From Gemmatimonadota bacterium (GTDB lineage Bacteria; Gemmatimonadota; Gemmatimonadetes; Palauibacterales; Palauibacteraceae), in contig JAJDWE010000056.1 of the NCBI GenBank assembly GCA_022825725.1, forward strand, positions 1 through 55,663: a DNA stretch of 55,663 nt, read 5' to 3'. Each line of letters starts with the position of its first letter. Positions within the stretch are counted from its first letter, which is position 1. Positions 26,550-36,386 of this stretch are shown here, piece by piece. Made by a program: the position numbers and the translations under genes. Under the pieces are notes generated by a model. The model had not been told where the DNA came from and ran no database searches. It worked only from the letters and a program-made list of their open reading frames with translations.

Positions 26550-27767
26550 TTGAACACACCTTCTCCTTCACGCCGCTCGACGAGATCGGTCGACATCGGA
26601 GGCGTCCGTGTGGGCGGCGCCCACCCGATCGTCGTCCAGTCGATGACGAACACCGATACGGCGGATGTCGCGGCCACGGCGGATCAGGTCCGGGAACTGT
26701 TCGAGGCGGGCTCCGAAATCGTCCGCATCACGGTGAACACGTCGCGCGCCGCGGCGGCCGTGCCGAAGATCGCGCGGCGTCTCGAAGACCAGGGGTTCGA
26801 CGTCCCGCTCGTCGGCGACTTCCATTTCAACGGGCACATCCTCCTTCCCGGTCATCCGGATTGCGCCGCCGCCCTCTCCAAGTTCCGCATCAACCCGGGG
26901 AACGTCGGCCGAAAGCGGCGCGATGAGCAGTTTGCGACGATCGTCCGCTGCGCGATCGAGCACGACAAACCGGTCCGCATCGGGGTCAACTGGGGCTCGC
27001 TGGATCAAATGCTCCTGACCCGGATGATGGACGAGAACGCGCGGCGGGCGGAGCCGCTCGATGCGCATCGGGTGACCCTCGACGCGATCGTGGAGAGCGC
27101 GCTGGCTTCCGCCGAAGCCGCGGAAGGCCTCGGTCTCGGGCCCGACCGGATCGTGCTGAGCGCGAAGGTGTCGCGCGTGCCGGATCTCGTGACCGTGTAC
27201 CGGGAACTCGCGTCCCGCTGCGACTACCCGCTGCACCTCGGACTCACGGAAGCGGGGATGGGGCGGAAGGGCACGGTCGCGTCCTCGGCCGCTCTCGCCA
27301 TCCTGCTCTCCGAGGGGATCGGCGATACGATTCGCGTGTCGTTGACGCCGGAACCCGGCGCCGACCGGACCGAGGAGGTCCGGATCGCGCAGCAGCTGCT
27401 GCAGTCGCTCGAGCTGAGGAGTTTCAAGCCTCAGGTCACGGCGTGCCCCGGGTGTGGAAGAACGACGAGCACCTTCTTCCAGCAGTTGGCGCTCGACGTC
27501 GAAAGCCACATTGCGGATCGTCTCGCGGCCTGGCGGGAGCACTATCCCGGCGTCGAGGATCTCTCCGTGGCCGTGATGGGGTGCGTGGTCAACGGGCCCG
27601 GCGAGTCGAAGCATGCGGATCTCGGCATCTCGCTGCCGGGGGTGGCCGAGGCGCCGACCGCGCCGGTCTATGTCGATGGCAGGCACCACTCGACGCTGCG
27701 CGGCGATGGGATCGTGGAGGAGTTCCTGCAGATTCTCGACGGGTACGTCGAACGCCGCTTTTCCTGA
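26550..27767 (+). CDS. ispG: 4-hydroxy-3-methylbut-2-enyl diphosphate synthase (IspG, flavodoxin type)
   Basis: The 405-residue enzyme makes HMBPP in the MEP isoprenoid pathway. The N-terminal TIM barrel ([36 protein letters not shown]) is followed by the [4Fe-4S] domain with cysteines in ACPGCGRT and GCVVNGPGE, the last also giving the Glu ligand. The start is uncertain. TTG 26550 is preferred because upstream in-frame sequence is Gly/Ala/Ser-rich and overlaps nrdJ. The cluster makes it a likely client of the A-type carrier or Mrp in this window. Confidence 0.92.
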   Translation: MNTPSPSRRSTRSVDIGGVRVGGAHPIVVQSMTNTDTADVAATADQVRELFEAGSEIVRITVNTSRAAAAVPKIARRLEDQGFDVPLVGDFHFNGHILLPGHPDCAAALSKFRINPGNVGRKRRDEQFATIVRCAIEHDKPVRIGVNWGSLDQMLLTRMMDENARRAEPLDAHRVTLDAIVESALASAEAAEGLGLGPDRIVLSAKVSRVPDLVTVYRELASRCDYPLHLGLTEAGMGRKGTVASSAALAILLSEGIGDTIRVSLTPEPGADRTEEVRIAQQLLQSLELRSFKPQVTACPGCGRTTSTFFQQLALDVESHIADRLAAWREHYPGVEDLSVAVMGCVVNGPGESKHADLGISLPGVAEAPTAPVYVDGRHHSTLRGDGIVEEFLQILDGYVERRFS

Positions 27768-27793
27768 GACAGCGGAGAGAGCCGCCGGACAGG

Positions 27794-27831
27794 GCGGGTC
27801 TTCGGCCAGCGGCGGGGTCTTCGGCTAGCGG
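27794..27831. repeat. Two-copy tandem repeat at the rpsU stop
   Basis: The unit GCGGGGTCTTCGGCTAGCG and a near-identical copy lie head to tail between ispG and rpsU. The second copy contains the rpsU stop codon (read on the minus strand). It may reflect slippage; no function is evident. Confidence 0.5.
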
Positions 27832-28025
27832 CGAGCCTTCTGCCGACGCCGCCGCCGACGCCGACGCCGTTCCGCCGCCTTCATCTTGCGACGGCGCGCC
27901 TCGCTCGGCTTCTCGTAGAACCGGTGCTTCTTGATATCACGGAAGATCCCGGCTCGCTGAACCTTGCGGCGGAATTTTCGCAGCGCGCGGTCGAGTTCTT
28001 CGTTGTCGCGTAGCGTGTACTGCAA
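27825..28025 (-). CDS. rpsU: 30S ribosomal protein S21
   Basis: The 66-residue S21 protein begins QYTLRDNEELDRALRKFRRK and continues GIFRDIKKHRFYEKPSEARRRK, a clear family match. The TTG start at 28025 is chosen because a perfect AGGAGG lies 8 bases upstream (28034-28039). Starting at ATG 28049 would add residues not seen in S21. The tail is almost pure arginine (about 12 of the last 18 residues), which suits rRNA binding. Confidence 0.93.
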   Translation of the reverse strand: MQYTLRDNEELDRALRKFRRKVQRAGIFRDIKKHRFYEKPSEARRRKMKAAERRRRRRRRRQKARR

Positions 28026-28080
28026 AGTGTATGCCTCCTGACAGGGCAACCCGGACGGCCCGTAAGCGCAACAGGGGCGA

Positions 28081-28110
28081 AGTTTAGCGGCCCCTGCGGC
28101 AGCGCGTCAA
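28081..28110 (-). promoter_or_regulatory. Promoter of rpsU
   Basis: On the minus strand TTGACG (28110-28105) and TAAACT (28086-28081) are 18 bases apart. The expected start lies near 28075, giving a leader of about 50 bases. A 7-bp inverted repeat CAGGGGC/GCCCCTG (28072-28096) overlaps the -10 element and could be an operator. The rest of the gap to 28347 shows only the divergent promoter at 28196-28225. Confidence 0.65.
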
Positions 28111-28195
28111 ATATCCCGCCCGTGCTCGGTCACGGCTCGATCCTCTCCCGAGCGGCGTCGGGGGTCCGCACCCGGCGCGAGATCGGGCGGGAAGT

Positions 28196-28225
28196 TTGCA
28201 TCGAGGGCACGTTCAAGCCTATAGT
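28196..28225 (+). promoter_or_regulatory. Promoter for the 28348 gene and pyk
   Basis: TTGCAT (28196-28201) and TATAGT (28220-28225) are 18 bases apart. The predicted transcript would have a leader of about 115 bases before the gene at 28348. Confidence 0.6.
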
Positions 28226-28347
28226 AGATTCTGGAAGCCCGAGGACCGTGCGGCTGGGATGAAGGGGAATCGAGGAGATTGTCCGACCTTCCGGCGGCAC
28301 GGTCTTTTGCGTCTCTGGTTGCTACGTAAGGCGTAAGGAGGCTGGAC

Positions 28348-28677
28348 ATGGCAGGTCCCGTTGCCATCTCATCCGACGGCACCCTTGAAGTCGAAGGTCA
28401 CGCCTATCTGATCCCCGCCGAGTTCTCCGCCCGCGAAGTCTACAGTTACCGCCGCCTCATGGAGCCGATACCGGACATCCCCGGCGGAACGAGCCTCAAC
28501 CCGGAGCAGCGCCGCCGCCAGCGCGCTTACTTTCTCCGCCGCGCCGCCGCCTGTATCATCCCGGGCTTGCAGGTGAAATCCCTCGAGGGGCTCCCGCTCG
28601 GCCAGCTACAGCACATGCACGAGTGGATCGTAGCCCACCGACCCGATCTCTCGGAGGCTGGCCGGCTGCCTGGATAG
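28348..28677 (+). CDS. Small hypothetical protein upstream of pyk
   Basis: The 109-residue protein starts at ATG with a strong AAGGAGG upstream. It is soluble and has no signal peptide. An N-terminal beta part (AISSDGTLEVEGHAYLIPAEF) is followed by a helical basic part (EQRRRQRAYFLRRAAAC) and a C-terminal helix (LGQLQHMHEWIVAHRP). No family was recognised. The good promoter and ribosome binding site suggest it is well expressed; pyk starts 33 bases later. Confidence 0.65.
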   Translation: MAGPVAISSDGTLEVEGHAYLIPAEFSAREVYSYRRLMEPIPDIPGGTSLNPEQRRRQRAYFLRRAAACIIPGLQVKSLEGLPLGQLQHMHEWIVAHRPDLSEAGRLPG

Positions 28678-28710
28678 GAACCGTGGCCTCCCACGCCATT
28701 TGGGCCACGG

Positions 28711-30159
28711 ATGAGCGCAGGTTTCCGCAGAGCGAAGATCGTCAGCACGATCGGACCCGCCTCCTGGGACCGGGACGTGCTGCACGACCTGATTGAAGCC
28801 GGCTCCGACGCAGTCCGCATCAACTTCACCCACACACCGACGGATCGTGCGGCCGGCCTCGTACGGAAGATCTCCGATATGGCCCGCGACGTCGGCCGGC
28901 CGGTGGCGATCATCGGCGATCTGGGTGGGCCGAAGATCCGGGTCGGGGATCTGCCCGGCGACCAGCTCGATATCGAGCCCGAAGGCACGTACTGGTTCTT
29001 CCCCGAAGGCGAAGATGCTCCCGCCGGAAGCTCGCCGCGCCGACAGATTCCGACCACATATCCGGAGCTGGCCGAGGAGGTCGCGCCCGGAAACCGGATT
29101 CTGCTCGACGATGGCCACTTCGAGTTCGCGGTCCGCGAGGTCTCCGACGACCCGCCATGGGTTTCGGCCGTGGCCTTCAGCGCCGGCGTCCTCAGGTCCC
29201 AGAAGGGGATCAACCTCCCGGGCGTGCGGGTCGGGGCGCCGGCGCTGACGGAGAAGGACATCGCGGACATCGAGTTCTCCGCCGAACAGGTCATCGACTA
29301 CCTGGCGCTGAGCTTCGTGCGGGAGCCGGCCGACCTCGAAACGACCCGCCAGAAAATGGACCGCGGGTGCCTGCTCATCGCGAAGATCGAGAAGTCGCAG
29401 GCGCTGGAGAACCTGGCGGAGATCCTGCCTCTGAGCGACGCGGTGATGGTTGCGCGGGGCGACCTCGGCGTGGAACTGCCGTACGAGGAAGTGCCGATGA
29501 TCCAGAAGCGGATCATCGGCCTGGCGCAGGAACGGGCGCGGCCGGTGATTACGGCGACGCAGATGCTGGAGTCGATGATCGAGAGCCCGCAGCCGACCCG
29601 GGCGGAGGTGTCGGACGTCGCGAATGCGCTGCTCGACGGCACCGATGCGGTGATGCTCTCGGCCGAGACCGCCGCGGGCGGGTACCCGGTACGGGCCGTC
29701 CTTACGATGGACCGGATCATCCGCCGCATCGAACATGAGCGACTGGGGCGGACCGGGCGGGTCGGCAAACAGGTCGAGGGCTTCTCGAAGATCCAGCAGA
29801 CCACGTCGGGCGCGATCGCGGCGTCGTCGCTCATCGCGGTCGAGCGGGTGGGCTCGCCGTTCATCGCGACGTTCACGCAGAGTGGCTACACGGCCCGCAT
29901 CGTGTCGGCGCAGCGTCCCTCGGTCCCGATCCTGGCGATCACGGACCAGTGGAGGACGTACAATCAGCTGGCGCTCGTGTGGGGCGTGCAGCCGGTCCTC
30001 TTCCACGGCGGCATCAGCTATTCGAGCATGCTCGACAAAGCCCGGGATGTGGCGCTCGAGCTCGGCATGGGCGAGGCGGGACAGCGCTTCGTGGTGACGG
30101 CCGGAGTCCCCTTCCACGTCCCCGGCACGACCAACATGATGCGCGTCGAAGAGTTGTGA
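28711..30159 (+). CDS. pyk: Pyruvate kinase
   Basis: The 482-residue glycolytic enzyme converts phosphoenolpyruvate and ADP to pyruvate and ATP. Family motifs are RRAKIVSTIGPAS, GDLGGPKIRVG, the active-site block LLIAKIEKSQAL, MVARGDLGVELPYEEVP, and TATQMLESMIESPQPTRAEV with DGTDAVMLSAETAAG. Two usually strict spots differ: NFTH instead of NFSH, and DLGGPK instead of DLQGPK. The C-terminal allosteric domain is present. It starts at ATG 28711, normal for the first strand. Confidence 0.93.
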   Translation: MSAGFRRAKIVSTIGPASWDRDVLHDLIEAGSDAVRINFTHTPTDRAAGLVRKISDMARDVGRPVAIIGDLGGPKIRVGDLPGDQLDIEPEGTYWFFPEGEDAPAGSSPRRQIPTTYPELAEEVAPGNRILLDDGHFEFAVREVSDDPPWVSAVAFSAGVLRSQKGINLPGVRVGAPALTEKDIADIEFSAEQVIDYLALSFVREPADLETTRQKMDRGCLLIAKIEKSQALENLAEILPLSDAVMVARGDLGVELPYEEVPMIQKRIIGLAQERARPVITATQMLESMIESPQPTRAEVSDVANALLDGTDAVMLSAETAAGGYPVRAVLTMDRIIRRIEHERLGRTGRVGKQVEGFSKIQQTTSGAIAASSLIAVERVGSPFIATFTQSGYTARIVSAQRPSVPILAITDQWRTYNQLALVWGVQPVLFHGGISYSSMLDKARDVALELGMGEAGQRFVVTAGVPFHVPGTTNMMRVEEL

Positions 30160-30189
30160 TCCGCCCCTTCCGCCACTGACGCCCGCCCC

Positions 30190-30963
30190 ATGAGAGTCCG
30201 TTTTCTCGGTACCGGTACCTCCTTCGGCGTTCCGGTGATCGGCTGCGACTGTGCGACCTGCCGCTCGCCGGACCCCAGGGACCGACGCACGCGCCACGGG
30301 CTCCTCATCGAGACCGGCGGGACCCGTCTCCTTGTGGACACGCCACCGGAACTTCGGCTTCAGCTGCTGCAGGCGGGTGTCGACCGGCTGGACGCCGTCT
30401 TTCTTTCGCACGAGCACGCGGACCATACGCACGGAATCGACGATCTGCGGGTCTTTTCGCTGCGGCAGGGCCGTCCCGTCCCGGTCTACGTGGCGCGCGA
30501 GTTCGACGCCGGCATCCGGCGGCGCTTCTCCTATATCTGGGGAGATACCCCGCGCCAGCCCGGATCCGCCGTGCCGCGACTCGATCTGACCCTCTTCGAC
30601 GACCGGGACGTCATCGAGCCCTGCGGGTTCCCGCTGAAGGTCGTGGCGCTTCCGCACGGAGCATACCGCAGCTACGGGTTCCGCCTCGACGGTCTCGGGG
30701 TCCTGATCGACGCGAAGTCCGTACCCGAAGATGCCATGGAGGTGTTCGCGGGCGTGGATGTTCTCGTCACGAATGCGCTCTGGTTCGGCGACCCGCACCC
30801 CGGACACTTCTCGATGGAGGAGGCCGCGTCGACGGCGCGTCGACTCGGGGCCCGACGCACGTACATTACTCACATCGCGCACAGGACGAGGCACGCGGAG
30901 ATAGAGCGCCGCCTCCCGGCCGGCGTGATGCCGGCGTACGACGGACTGGTGGTGGAGCTGTGA
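30190..30963 (+). CDS. PhnP-like metallo-beta-lactamase-fold phosphodiesterase
   Basis: The 257-residue protein starts [19 protein letters not shown]. The N-terminal cysteines in GCDCATC form the extra zinc site typical of PhnP-type cyclic phosphodiesterases. The catalytic motif is [13 protein letters not shown], with later ligands in the GHFSMEE and THIAH regions. Such enzymes hydrolyse cyclic phosphates (for example 5-phosphoribosyl 1,2-cyclic phosphate); no phn genes are nearby, so the substrate here is open. The stop overlaps lepA (GTGA). Confidence 0.87.
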   Translation: MRVRFLGTGTSFGVPVIGCDCATCRSPDPRDRRTRHGLLIETGGTRLLVDTPPELRLQLLQAGVDRLDAVFLSHEHADHTHGIDDLRVFSLRQGRPVPVYVAREFDAGIRRRFSYIWGDTPRQPGSAVPRLDLTLFDDRDVIEPCGFPLKVVALPHGAYRSYGFRLDGLGVLIDAKSVPEDAMEVFAGVDVLVTNALWFGDPHPGHFSMEEAASTARRLGARRTYITHIAHRTRHAEIERRLPAGVMPAYDGLVVEL

Positions 30964-32774
30964 CGGCGTCCCGGACCACGGAGCACATCCGGAACTTCTC
31001 CATCATCGCGCACATCGACCACGGGAAGTCGACGCTGGCCGACCGGCTGCTCGAGCGTACCGGCGCGGTGGATGAGCGCCGGATGCGCAAGCAGGTCCTC
31101 GATACGATGGATCTCGAGCAGGAACGCGGGATCACGATCAAGCTCAACGCGATCCGCATGGCCTACGGATACCGGGACGGGATCGAGTATCAGCTCAACC
31201 TCATCGATACGCCGGGACACGTCGACTTCGCCTACGAGGTGAGCCGGAGTCTCGCCGCGTGCGAGGGGGCCCTCCTCGTCGTCGACGCCACGCAGGGCAT
31301 CGAGGCGCAGACGCTCGCAAACCTCTTCCTCGCGCTCGAAGCGGATCTCGAGGTCGTCCCCGTTATCAACAAGATCGACCTTCCTGCGGCCGACCCGGAA
31401 CGCGTGGCGGAAGAGGTCTCGGAGTTGCTCGGTGTGGATCCCGCCTTGACGATCCGGACGTCGGCGAAGGAAGGGGTGGGGGTCGATGCGGTTCTCGACG
31501 CCATCGTCGAGCGCGTCCCGGCTCCGGGCGGAGACCCCGAGGCGCCGCTGCGGGCACTGATCTTCGACTCGCAGTACGACCGCTATCGCGGAGCGATGCC
31601 CATGCTGCGCGTCGTGGATGGCGAACTGCGCGAGGGTATGCGCATCGGGTTCGGACGCCACGACGCCGTCTACGACGTCGATGAGGTCGGCTTCATGCGC
31701 CTCGGGTTCGAGCGCGCCGGCGCCCTCCGCTGCGGCGAGGTCGGATATCTCACGGCCCAGATCAAGAACGTGGGCCATACCCGGGTCGGCGATACGGTGC
31801 TGGACGCGGGAGACCGGGCCTCGGAGGTCCTCCCCGGCTACCGCGAAGCGAAACCGATGGTCTTCGCCGGTCTCTATCCGACGGACTCGGACCAGTTCGA
31901 GGAGCTCCGCGAGGCGCTCGAAAAGCTCCAGTTGAACGACGCCAGCCTCAACTACGAGCCGGAGACATCGGGCGCGCTCGGCTTCGGTTTCCGGTGCGGC
32001 TTTCTGGGGCTCCTCCACCTCGAGATCGTGCAGGAGCGGCTCGACCGGGAGTTCGGCGTCGACCTCATCACGACGCTGCCCAGCGTGGAATACCAGGTGA
32101 CGCTCACGAACGACGACGAGATCCAGCTCGAAAACCCGTCGAAGATGCCGGACCGCGTCCACATCAGCGAAGTGCGGGAGCCTTTCGTCCGGGTTCGCGT
32201 CGTGTCCCCGGCCGAGTACATCGGCGCGATCCAGAAGATCTGCCACGACCGGCGCGGCAGGTACGTCGACCTTCAGTACCTGGATCCAACCCGGGTCGAG
32301 ATCTCGTATTCGATGCCCCTCGGCGAGATCGTCCTCGACTTCTACGACAAGCTGAAGTCCGTCTCTCGCGGCTACGCTTCGCTGGACTACGAAGTGACGG
32401 GCCACGAGCGCTCGGACCTCGTGAAGCTGGACATCCTTCTCAACGGGGCGGCCGTGGACGCGCTGAGCGTCATCGTCCATCGGAGCCGGGCCTACGAGTT
32501 CGGACAGAAGATGGCCCGCAAGCTCAAGGAACTCATCCCGCGGCAGCTCTTCGACGTGGCGATCCAGGCGGCGATCGGGCGGGACGTGATCGCGAGGACG
32601 ACGGTGAAGGCACTGCGCAAGAACGTGACCGCCAAGTGCTACGGAGGCGACATCACGCGAAAGCGGAAGCTCCTCGAGAAGCAGAGGGAGGGGAAGCGGC
32701 GCATGAAGCAGGTCGGGAGCGTCGAGATCCCCCAGGAGGCCTTCCTCGCCGTCCTGCAGGTCGAAAGCGACTAG
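30960..32774 (+). CDS. lepA: Elongation factor 4 (LepA)
   Basis: The 604-residue translational GTPase has G1 [10 protein letters not shown]2/switch [10 protein letters not shown]3 DTPGHVDF, G4 NKIDLP and the LepA-specific C-terminal domain ([35 protein letters not shown]). It binds the ribosome and promotes back-translocation or initiation fidelity under stress. The length is normal. The GTG start overlaps the preceding stop. Confidence 0.96.
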   Translation: MTASRTTEHIRNFSIIAHIDHGKSTLADRLLERTGAVDERRMRKQVLDTMDLEQERGITIKLNAIRMAYGYRDGIEYQLNLIDTPGHVDFAYEVSRSLAACEGALLVVDATQGIEAQTLANLFLALEADLEVVPVINKIDLPAADPERVAEEVSELLGVDPALTIRTSAKEGVGVDAVLDAIVERVPAPGGDPEAPLRALIFDSQYDRYRGAMPMLRVVDGELREGMRIGFGRHDAVYDVDEVGFMRLGFERAGALRCGEVGYLTAQIKNVGHTRVGDTVLDAGDRASEVLPGYREAKPMVFAGLYPTDSDQFEELREALEKLQLNDASLNYEPETSGALGFGFRCGFLGLLHLEIVQERLDREFGVDLITTLPSVEYQVTLTNDDEIQLENPSKMPDRVHISEVREPFVRVRVVSPAEYIGAIQKICHDRRGRYVDLQYLDPTRVEISYSMPLGEIVLDFYDKLKSVSRGYASLDYEVTGHERSDLVKLDILLNGAAVDALSVIVHRSRAYEFGQKMARKLKELIPRQLFDVAIQAAIGRDVIARTTVKALRKNVTAKCYGGDITRKRKLLEKQREGKRRMKQVGSVEIPQEAFLAVLQVESD

Positions 32775-32881
32775 TGTGGCGGCTGGAGCGGTTCGGTCCG
32801 CCGGTCTATGATTCCCGTCCATGATCCTCCGAAGCGCGGTAGGCGGCGGATCGTCCCACCAGCTCGAAGCGGGCAGGGGAT

Positions 32882-33874
32882 GTGAGCGGAAGAAACCACA
32901 TCATCGGTGTCGATCTCGGGGGAACCACGATCAACGTCGGCGCCGTCCCGGTAGACGGCGGCACCGTGCTCGGCATGCGTACGCTGCCCACGGACGCGCA
33001 CATCGGCGCGAAATTCGTCGTGGACCGGATCGTGTCGATGATCCACGAAGTCAAGCGCGATGCCGCGCGTGAGGGCGGATTCGGGGAGGATGCGATCGTC
33101 GGGGTCGGAATGGGGGCGCCCGGCCCGCTGGACCGCGACACCGGCACCGTGATCGAGACGCCGAATCTCGGGTGGCGGAACTTCCCGCTCCGCGATCTGA
33201 TCGTAAGGGGAACCGGACTCGAGACCGAACTCGACAACGACGCGAACGCGGCGACGCTCGGGGAGTGGTGGCAGGGCGCGGGGCGCGGGGTCGACAACCT
33301 CGTGGGGATCACGCTGGGGACGGGGATCGGCGGCGGCATCGTGCTCAACGGCGCGCTCTACCACGGGGCCTCCGACGCGGCCGCGGAGATCGGGCACATG
33401 ACGATCGATCCCACGGGCCGGAAGTGTGCGTGCGGCAACTACGGGTGCCTGGAAGCCTACGCCTCCGGGCCCGCGATCGCGGCCCGCGCGGTGGAAGGAC
33501 TGAAGGCGGGCGCCGAGAGCATGCTGCTGGATCTCGTGGAGGGCGACCTGCGGGCGGTCACGGCCGAAGCCGTGTCCGATGCCATCGTGGCGGGCGACGA
33601 GTACGCCGCCGAGGTGATGCGGGAGACCGCGGGGTACCTCGGGACGGGTCTGGCGAACCTCATCAACATTCTCAACCCCGAGATGATCGTGGTTTCGGGG
33701 GGAGTGACGCGCGCGGGCAGGCATCTCTTCGATCCCCTGCGCCGCGAGGTCAGGAAGCGGGCCTTGCGGCCGGCGGCCGATGCGTGCCGGATCGTGCGCA
33801 CCGAACTCGGCGGCCTGGGGGGAGTCATCGGTGCCGCCGCCGTGTTCCGCGTCGCACGGCTCGGACCCCTCTGA
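32882..33874 (+). CDS. ROK-family sugar kinase (glucokinase-like)
   Basis: The 330-residue protein has the phosphate-binding GVDLGGTTINVG, the catalytic Asp in ELDNDANAA, and the ROK zinc motif CACGNYGCLEAYASG. It likely phosphorylates glucose or an N-acetyl-hexosamine. It starts at GTG. The PfkB-type kinase begins 7 bases later, so two sugar kinases of different folds are made from one transcript. Confidence 0.9.
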   Translation: MSGRNHIIGVDLGGTTINVGAVPVDGGTVLGMRTLPTDAHIGAKFVVDRIVSMIHEVKRDAAREGGFGEDAIVGVGMGAPGPLDRDTGTVIETPNLGWRNFPLRDLIVRGTGLETELDNDANAATLGEWWQGAGRGVDNLVGITLGTGIGGGIVLNGALYHGASDAAAEIGHMTIDPTGRKCACGNYGCLEAYASGPAIAARAVEGLKAGAESMLLDLVEGDLRAVTAEAVSDAIVAGDEYAAEVMRETAGYLGTGLANLINILNPEMIVVSGGVTRAGRHLFDPLRREVRKRALRPAADACRIVRTELGGLGGVIGAAAVFRVARLGPL

Positions 33875-33881
33875 GTGACCG

Positions 33882-34907
33882 ATGCCGCGGCTCGGGATCG
33901 TGGGGACGATGGTGTGGGATACGATCCGCGCCCGGGACGTCGGCCGGGAGGAGCCGGTCGAGGAATGGGGAGGAATCGCCTACGCGCTGGCCGCCGCCGA
34001 CGCCGCCGCGGCGGAGGCCGGGGATGGCTGGACCCTGTTTCCGATCCTCAAGATCGGAAAGGACATGCGTGAGGCGGCGGATCTCTTCCTCGGGGGGCTC
34101 GAGCGCATCGACTCCCTCGATGGCGTGTGGACCGTGACGGAACCGAACAACCGGGTCGAACTCATTTACCTCGACGACGCGCGACGCTCCGAGAAGCTCA
34201 CCGGCGGAGTACCGGGCTGGACCCGGGAGGAGCTCGTGCCCCTCGCACGCTCGTGCGACGCGATCTACGTGAACTTCATCGCGGGCTGGGAGGTGGATCT
34301 CTCCGCCGCCGCGGCCCTCCGAACGGCGGCGGAGGGTCCGGTCTACGCGGATCTGCACTCGTTGATGCTCGGCGTGGGGACGGACGGAGTGCGCGCTCCG
34401 CGTCCGCTCGACGACTGGCGCGCCTGGCTCTCCTGCTTCGATGTCGTGCAGCTGAACGAAGAGGAACTCGGCACGCTGGCCGCGGGCTGGGAAGATCCGT
34501 GGGCGCTCGCCGCGGACGTCGTGGGTCCGGTCACGCGGGGCCTCCTCGTCACGCTCGGGGAGCGCGGCGCGGCCTGGGTCGCGACCCGCGGCTTCTGGAA
34601 GGCGCCGACGGATCCGCGCCCTCAGCCCGGCGCCGTCGCGCCCGCGGAAGCGCTCGTGAGCGGGAGGGTGGAGCCCGAAGCTCCGGTAGCGGGGGGCGAC
34701 CCGACCGGCTGCGGCGATGTGTGGGGGGCGACCTGCTTCGTGACGATGCTGAGCGGTGAGGATCTCGAGTCGTCCGTCCGGGCGGCCACGCATGCGGCGC
34801 AACGGAACGCCGGATTCCGCGGCGCATCCGGGCTCGGCGAATACCTGCGCTCCGAGACCGGCCTCCTGACCGGCCGGGCGGGACGCCGGGCGCAGGGTTC
34901 CGCGTGA
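33882..34907 (+). CDS. PfkB-family carbohydrate kinase
   Basis: The 341-residue ribokinase-like protein begins PRLGIVGTMVWDTI and has the substrate region WGGIAYALAAADAAAAEAG. The anion-hole and catalytic-base motif is DPTGCGDVWGA near residue 275 (the family form is D-T-x-G-A-G-D; here a Pro and a Cys replace small residues). It transfers phosphate from ATP to a sugar or nucleoside; the substrate is not clear. Its stop overlaps the STAS-ATPase start (GTGA). Confidence 0.85.
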   Translation: MPRLGIVGTMVWDTIRARDVGREEPVEEWGGIAYALAAADAAAAEAGDGWTLFPILKIGKDMREAADLFLGGLERIDSLDGVWTVTEPNNRVELIYLDDARRSEKLTGGVPGWTREELVPLARSCDAIYVNFIAGWEVDLSAAAALRTAAEGPVYADLHSLMLGVGTDGVRAPRPLDDWRAWLSCFDVVQLNEEELGTLAAGWEDPWALAADVVGPVTRGLLVTLGERGAAWVATRGFWKAPTDPRPQPGAVAPAEALVSGRVEPEAPVAGGDPTGCGDVWGATCFVTMLSGEDLESSVRAATHAAQRNAGFRGASGLGEYLRSETGLLTGRAGRRAQGSA

Positions 34908-35806
34908 GCCGGGTCGTCCGCGTCCCCGAACGTCTGGACGAGTCCTCCTTCGAGACGCTGGTCCGGCGCGTCCGCTCGGAGGGGAATCCGAAGGCGCGTC
35001 TCCTGCTCGATGCCCGCTCCGTCGGCTGGGTTTCGCCGTACGGGCTCATTGGCCTTCTGGCGGTCGGTCAGGAGGCGCGGCTGCGCACGGGGCTGCCTCC
35101 GCTGATCGAGCCTCCGCGAGATTCCGAGGTCCGTTCCTATATCAACCGCATGCGCTTCTGGCCCGCGGCTGCACAGGTGTTCGACCTGAAGCAGCTGCCG
35201 AAACCGTCTCTCGAGATCTCCGACGCCCTCATCGAAGTCACGACGATTCGCTCCCATGAGGACGTCCATTCGGTCGTGGAGGGTGTGCGGGACCGTGCGC
35301 AGCGCATCCTGCACGACCGGCTCGGCTACTCCCGCCCCGCCGTGATCCACTTCTCCATCATGCTGTCGGAGGTGTGCCAGAACATCCTCGAACACGCCGA
35401 CTCGATCGGTTGGGTGTGTGCGCAGCGATACCGGTGGCAGCGCCGTCTGGGCCGCGACGTCGTCGTGCTCGCCGTGATGGATGTGGGCGTGGGCTTCCAG
35501 GGCTCCCTGGGTGCCGAGCATGCGCGCCGGTATGGAGAGCGGTGGTCGGCGGCAGCGGCGCTGGAGGCGGCCTTTCTGCGCGGAGAGTCGCGCTTCCCGG
35601 ATCCCGGTCGCGGCCAGGGCCTGCAGGCGATCCGAAGCCAGATCATCAAGTGGAACGGCACCATCCGTATCCGAAGCGGCGATGCGAGCATCGCCAGGGT
35701 GCCGGACTGGGACGACGGCGAGCCGCTCAGCACGAATCTGCCCCGCTTTCCCGGCGCTCAGGTTCTGATCGTCCTGCCCGAGCGGGTCGAGAGCGAAAGG
35801 ACGTGA
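34904..35806 (+). CDS. STAS-like domain fused to HATPase (anti-sigma-type kinase)
   Basis: The 300-residue protein has a STAS-like N-terminal region (about 1-95, LLLDARSVGWVSPYGLIGLL). A GHKL ATPase domain follows, with N-box SEVCQNILEHA (about 154-164), G1 box DVGVGF (about 193-198) and G2 box GRGQGLQAI (about 233-241). There is no His-phosphorylation domain, so it resembles SpoIIAB/RsbW-type anti-sigma kinases rather than sensor kinases. It is placed between a sugar kinase and a STAS-like protein in a coupled run. The target is unknown. Confidence 0.75.
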   Translation: MSRVVRVPERLDESSFETLVRRVRSEGNPKARLLLDARSVGWVSPYGLIGLLAVGQEARLRTGLPPLIEPPRDSEVRSYINRMRFWPAAAQVFDLKQLPKPSLEISDALIEVTTIRSHEDVHSVVEGVRDRAQRILHDRLGYSRPAVIHFSIMLSEVCQNILEHADSIGWVCAQRYRWQRRLGRDVVVLAVMDVGVGFQGSLGAEHARRYGERWSAAAALEAAFLRGESRFPDPGRGQGLQAIRSQIIKWNGTIRIRSGDASIARVPDWDDGEPLSTNLPRFPGAQVLIVLPERVESERT

Positions 35807-35810
35807 TCGC

Positions 35811-36386
35811 GTGAGGCCGGCCGTCGCTCACACGACGCTGTTCAGCTACCTCGTCACGCGTCCCACCGGCCGGACGGTGCGGGCGACGGTCGAACGCCAG
35901 ATCGCCGGCGCGGACCGCACGGTCCTCGCGGTTCTCGACCTGCGCCACGTCCCCGTAATCGACTTTTCCTGCGCGGACGAGATCGTCGCGAAGCTCGTCC
36001 TGCTCGCGTCGGACGCCTCCACGCGCCGATCCTTCATCCTCTTTCGCGGGATCGCGGAGCACCACCTCGGACCGATCGACTCGGTCCTGCGGCGCCGGGG
36101 GCTCGCGGCCGCCGCGGAGAGCACCGACGGGGAACCGTTGCTGATGGGCGCGCTCGATCCCGGCGCCACCGCGGTGTGGCGCGAGGTCTGGAGTCTCGGC
36201 CGCACGGGCGTGTCTCCGCTCGCTGACCGGCTCGAACTTCCTCTCGACCAGGTGCGAGGTCTGCTTGATGACCTTGTCGCACGAGCGCTCCTGATTCGTG
36301 ACGGCGAGCGCTACGTCTCGCTCCACCACGCCCTCCTCGACGCGGGACCGACGTCTCCCGCTCCCACGGACCGCCGCGACCCATGA
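35811..36386 (+). CDS. STAS-like (DUF4325-type) protein with winged helix
   Basis: The 191-residue protein starts at GTG, 4 bases after the STAS-HATPase. The first 110 residues resemble the STAS-like DUF4325 fold (VLAVLDLRHVPVIDFSCADEIVAKLVLL). The last 80 form a likely winged helix (GVSPLADRLELPLDQVRGLLDDLVARALLIRDGERYVSL). The order suggests a partner-switch pair in which the neighbour's ATPase acts on, or is controlled by, this protein; that is inference. Its stop overlaps the acylase start (ATGA). Confidence 0.65.
   Translation: MRPAVAHTTLFSYLVTRPTGRTVRATVERQIAGADRTVLAVLDLRHVPVIDFSCADEIVAKLVLLASDASTRRSFILFRGIAEHHLGPIDSVLRRRGLAAAAESTDGEPLLMGALDPGATAVWREVWSLGRTGVSPLADRLELPLDQVRGLLDDLVARALLIRDGERYVSLHHALLDAGPTSPAPTDRRDP

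Noticed and set aside
28606-30894. A minus-strand open frame opposite pyk and the PhnP-like gene
   Set aside because: This is a shadow of two well-identified genes; its Arg/Asp/His-rich product shows no domain.
30870-32822. A minus-strand open frame of 650 codons opposite lepA
   Set aside because: lepA is unmistakable on the plus strand; the reverse frame shows only compositional bias.
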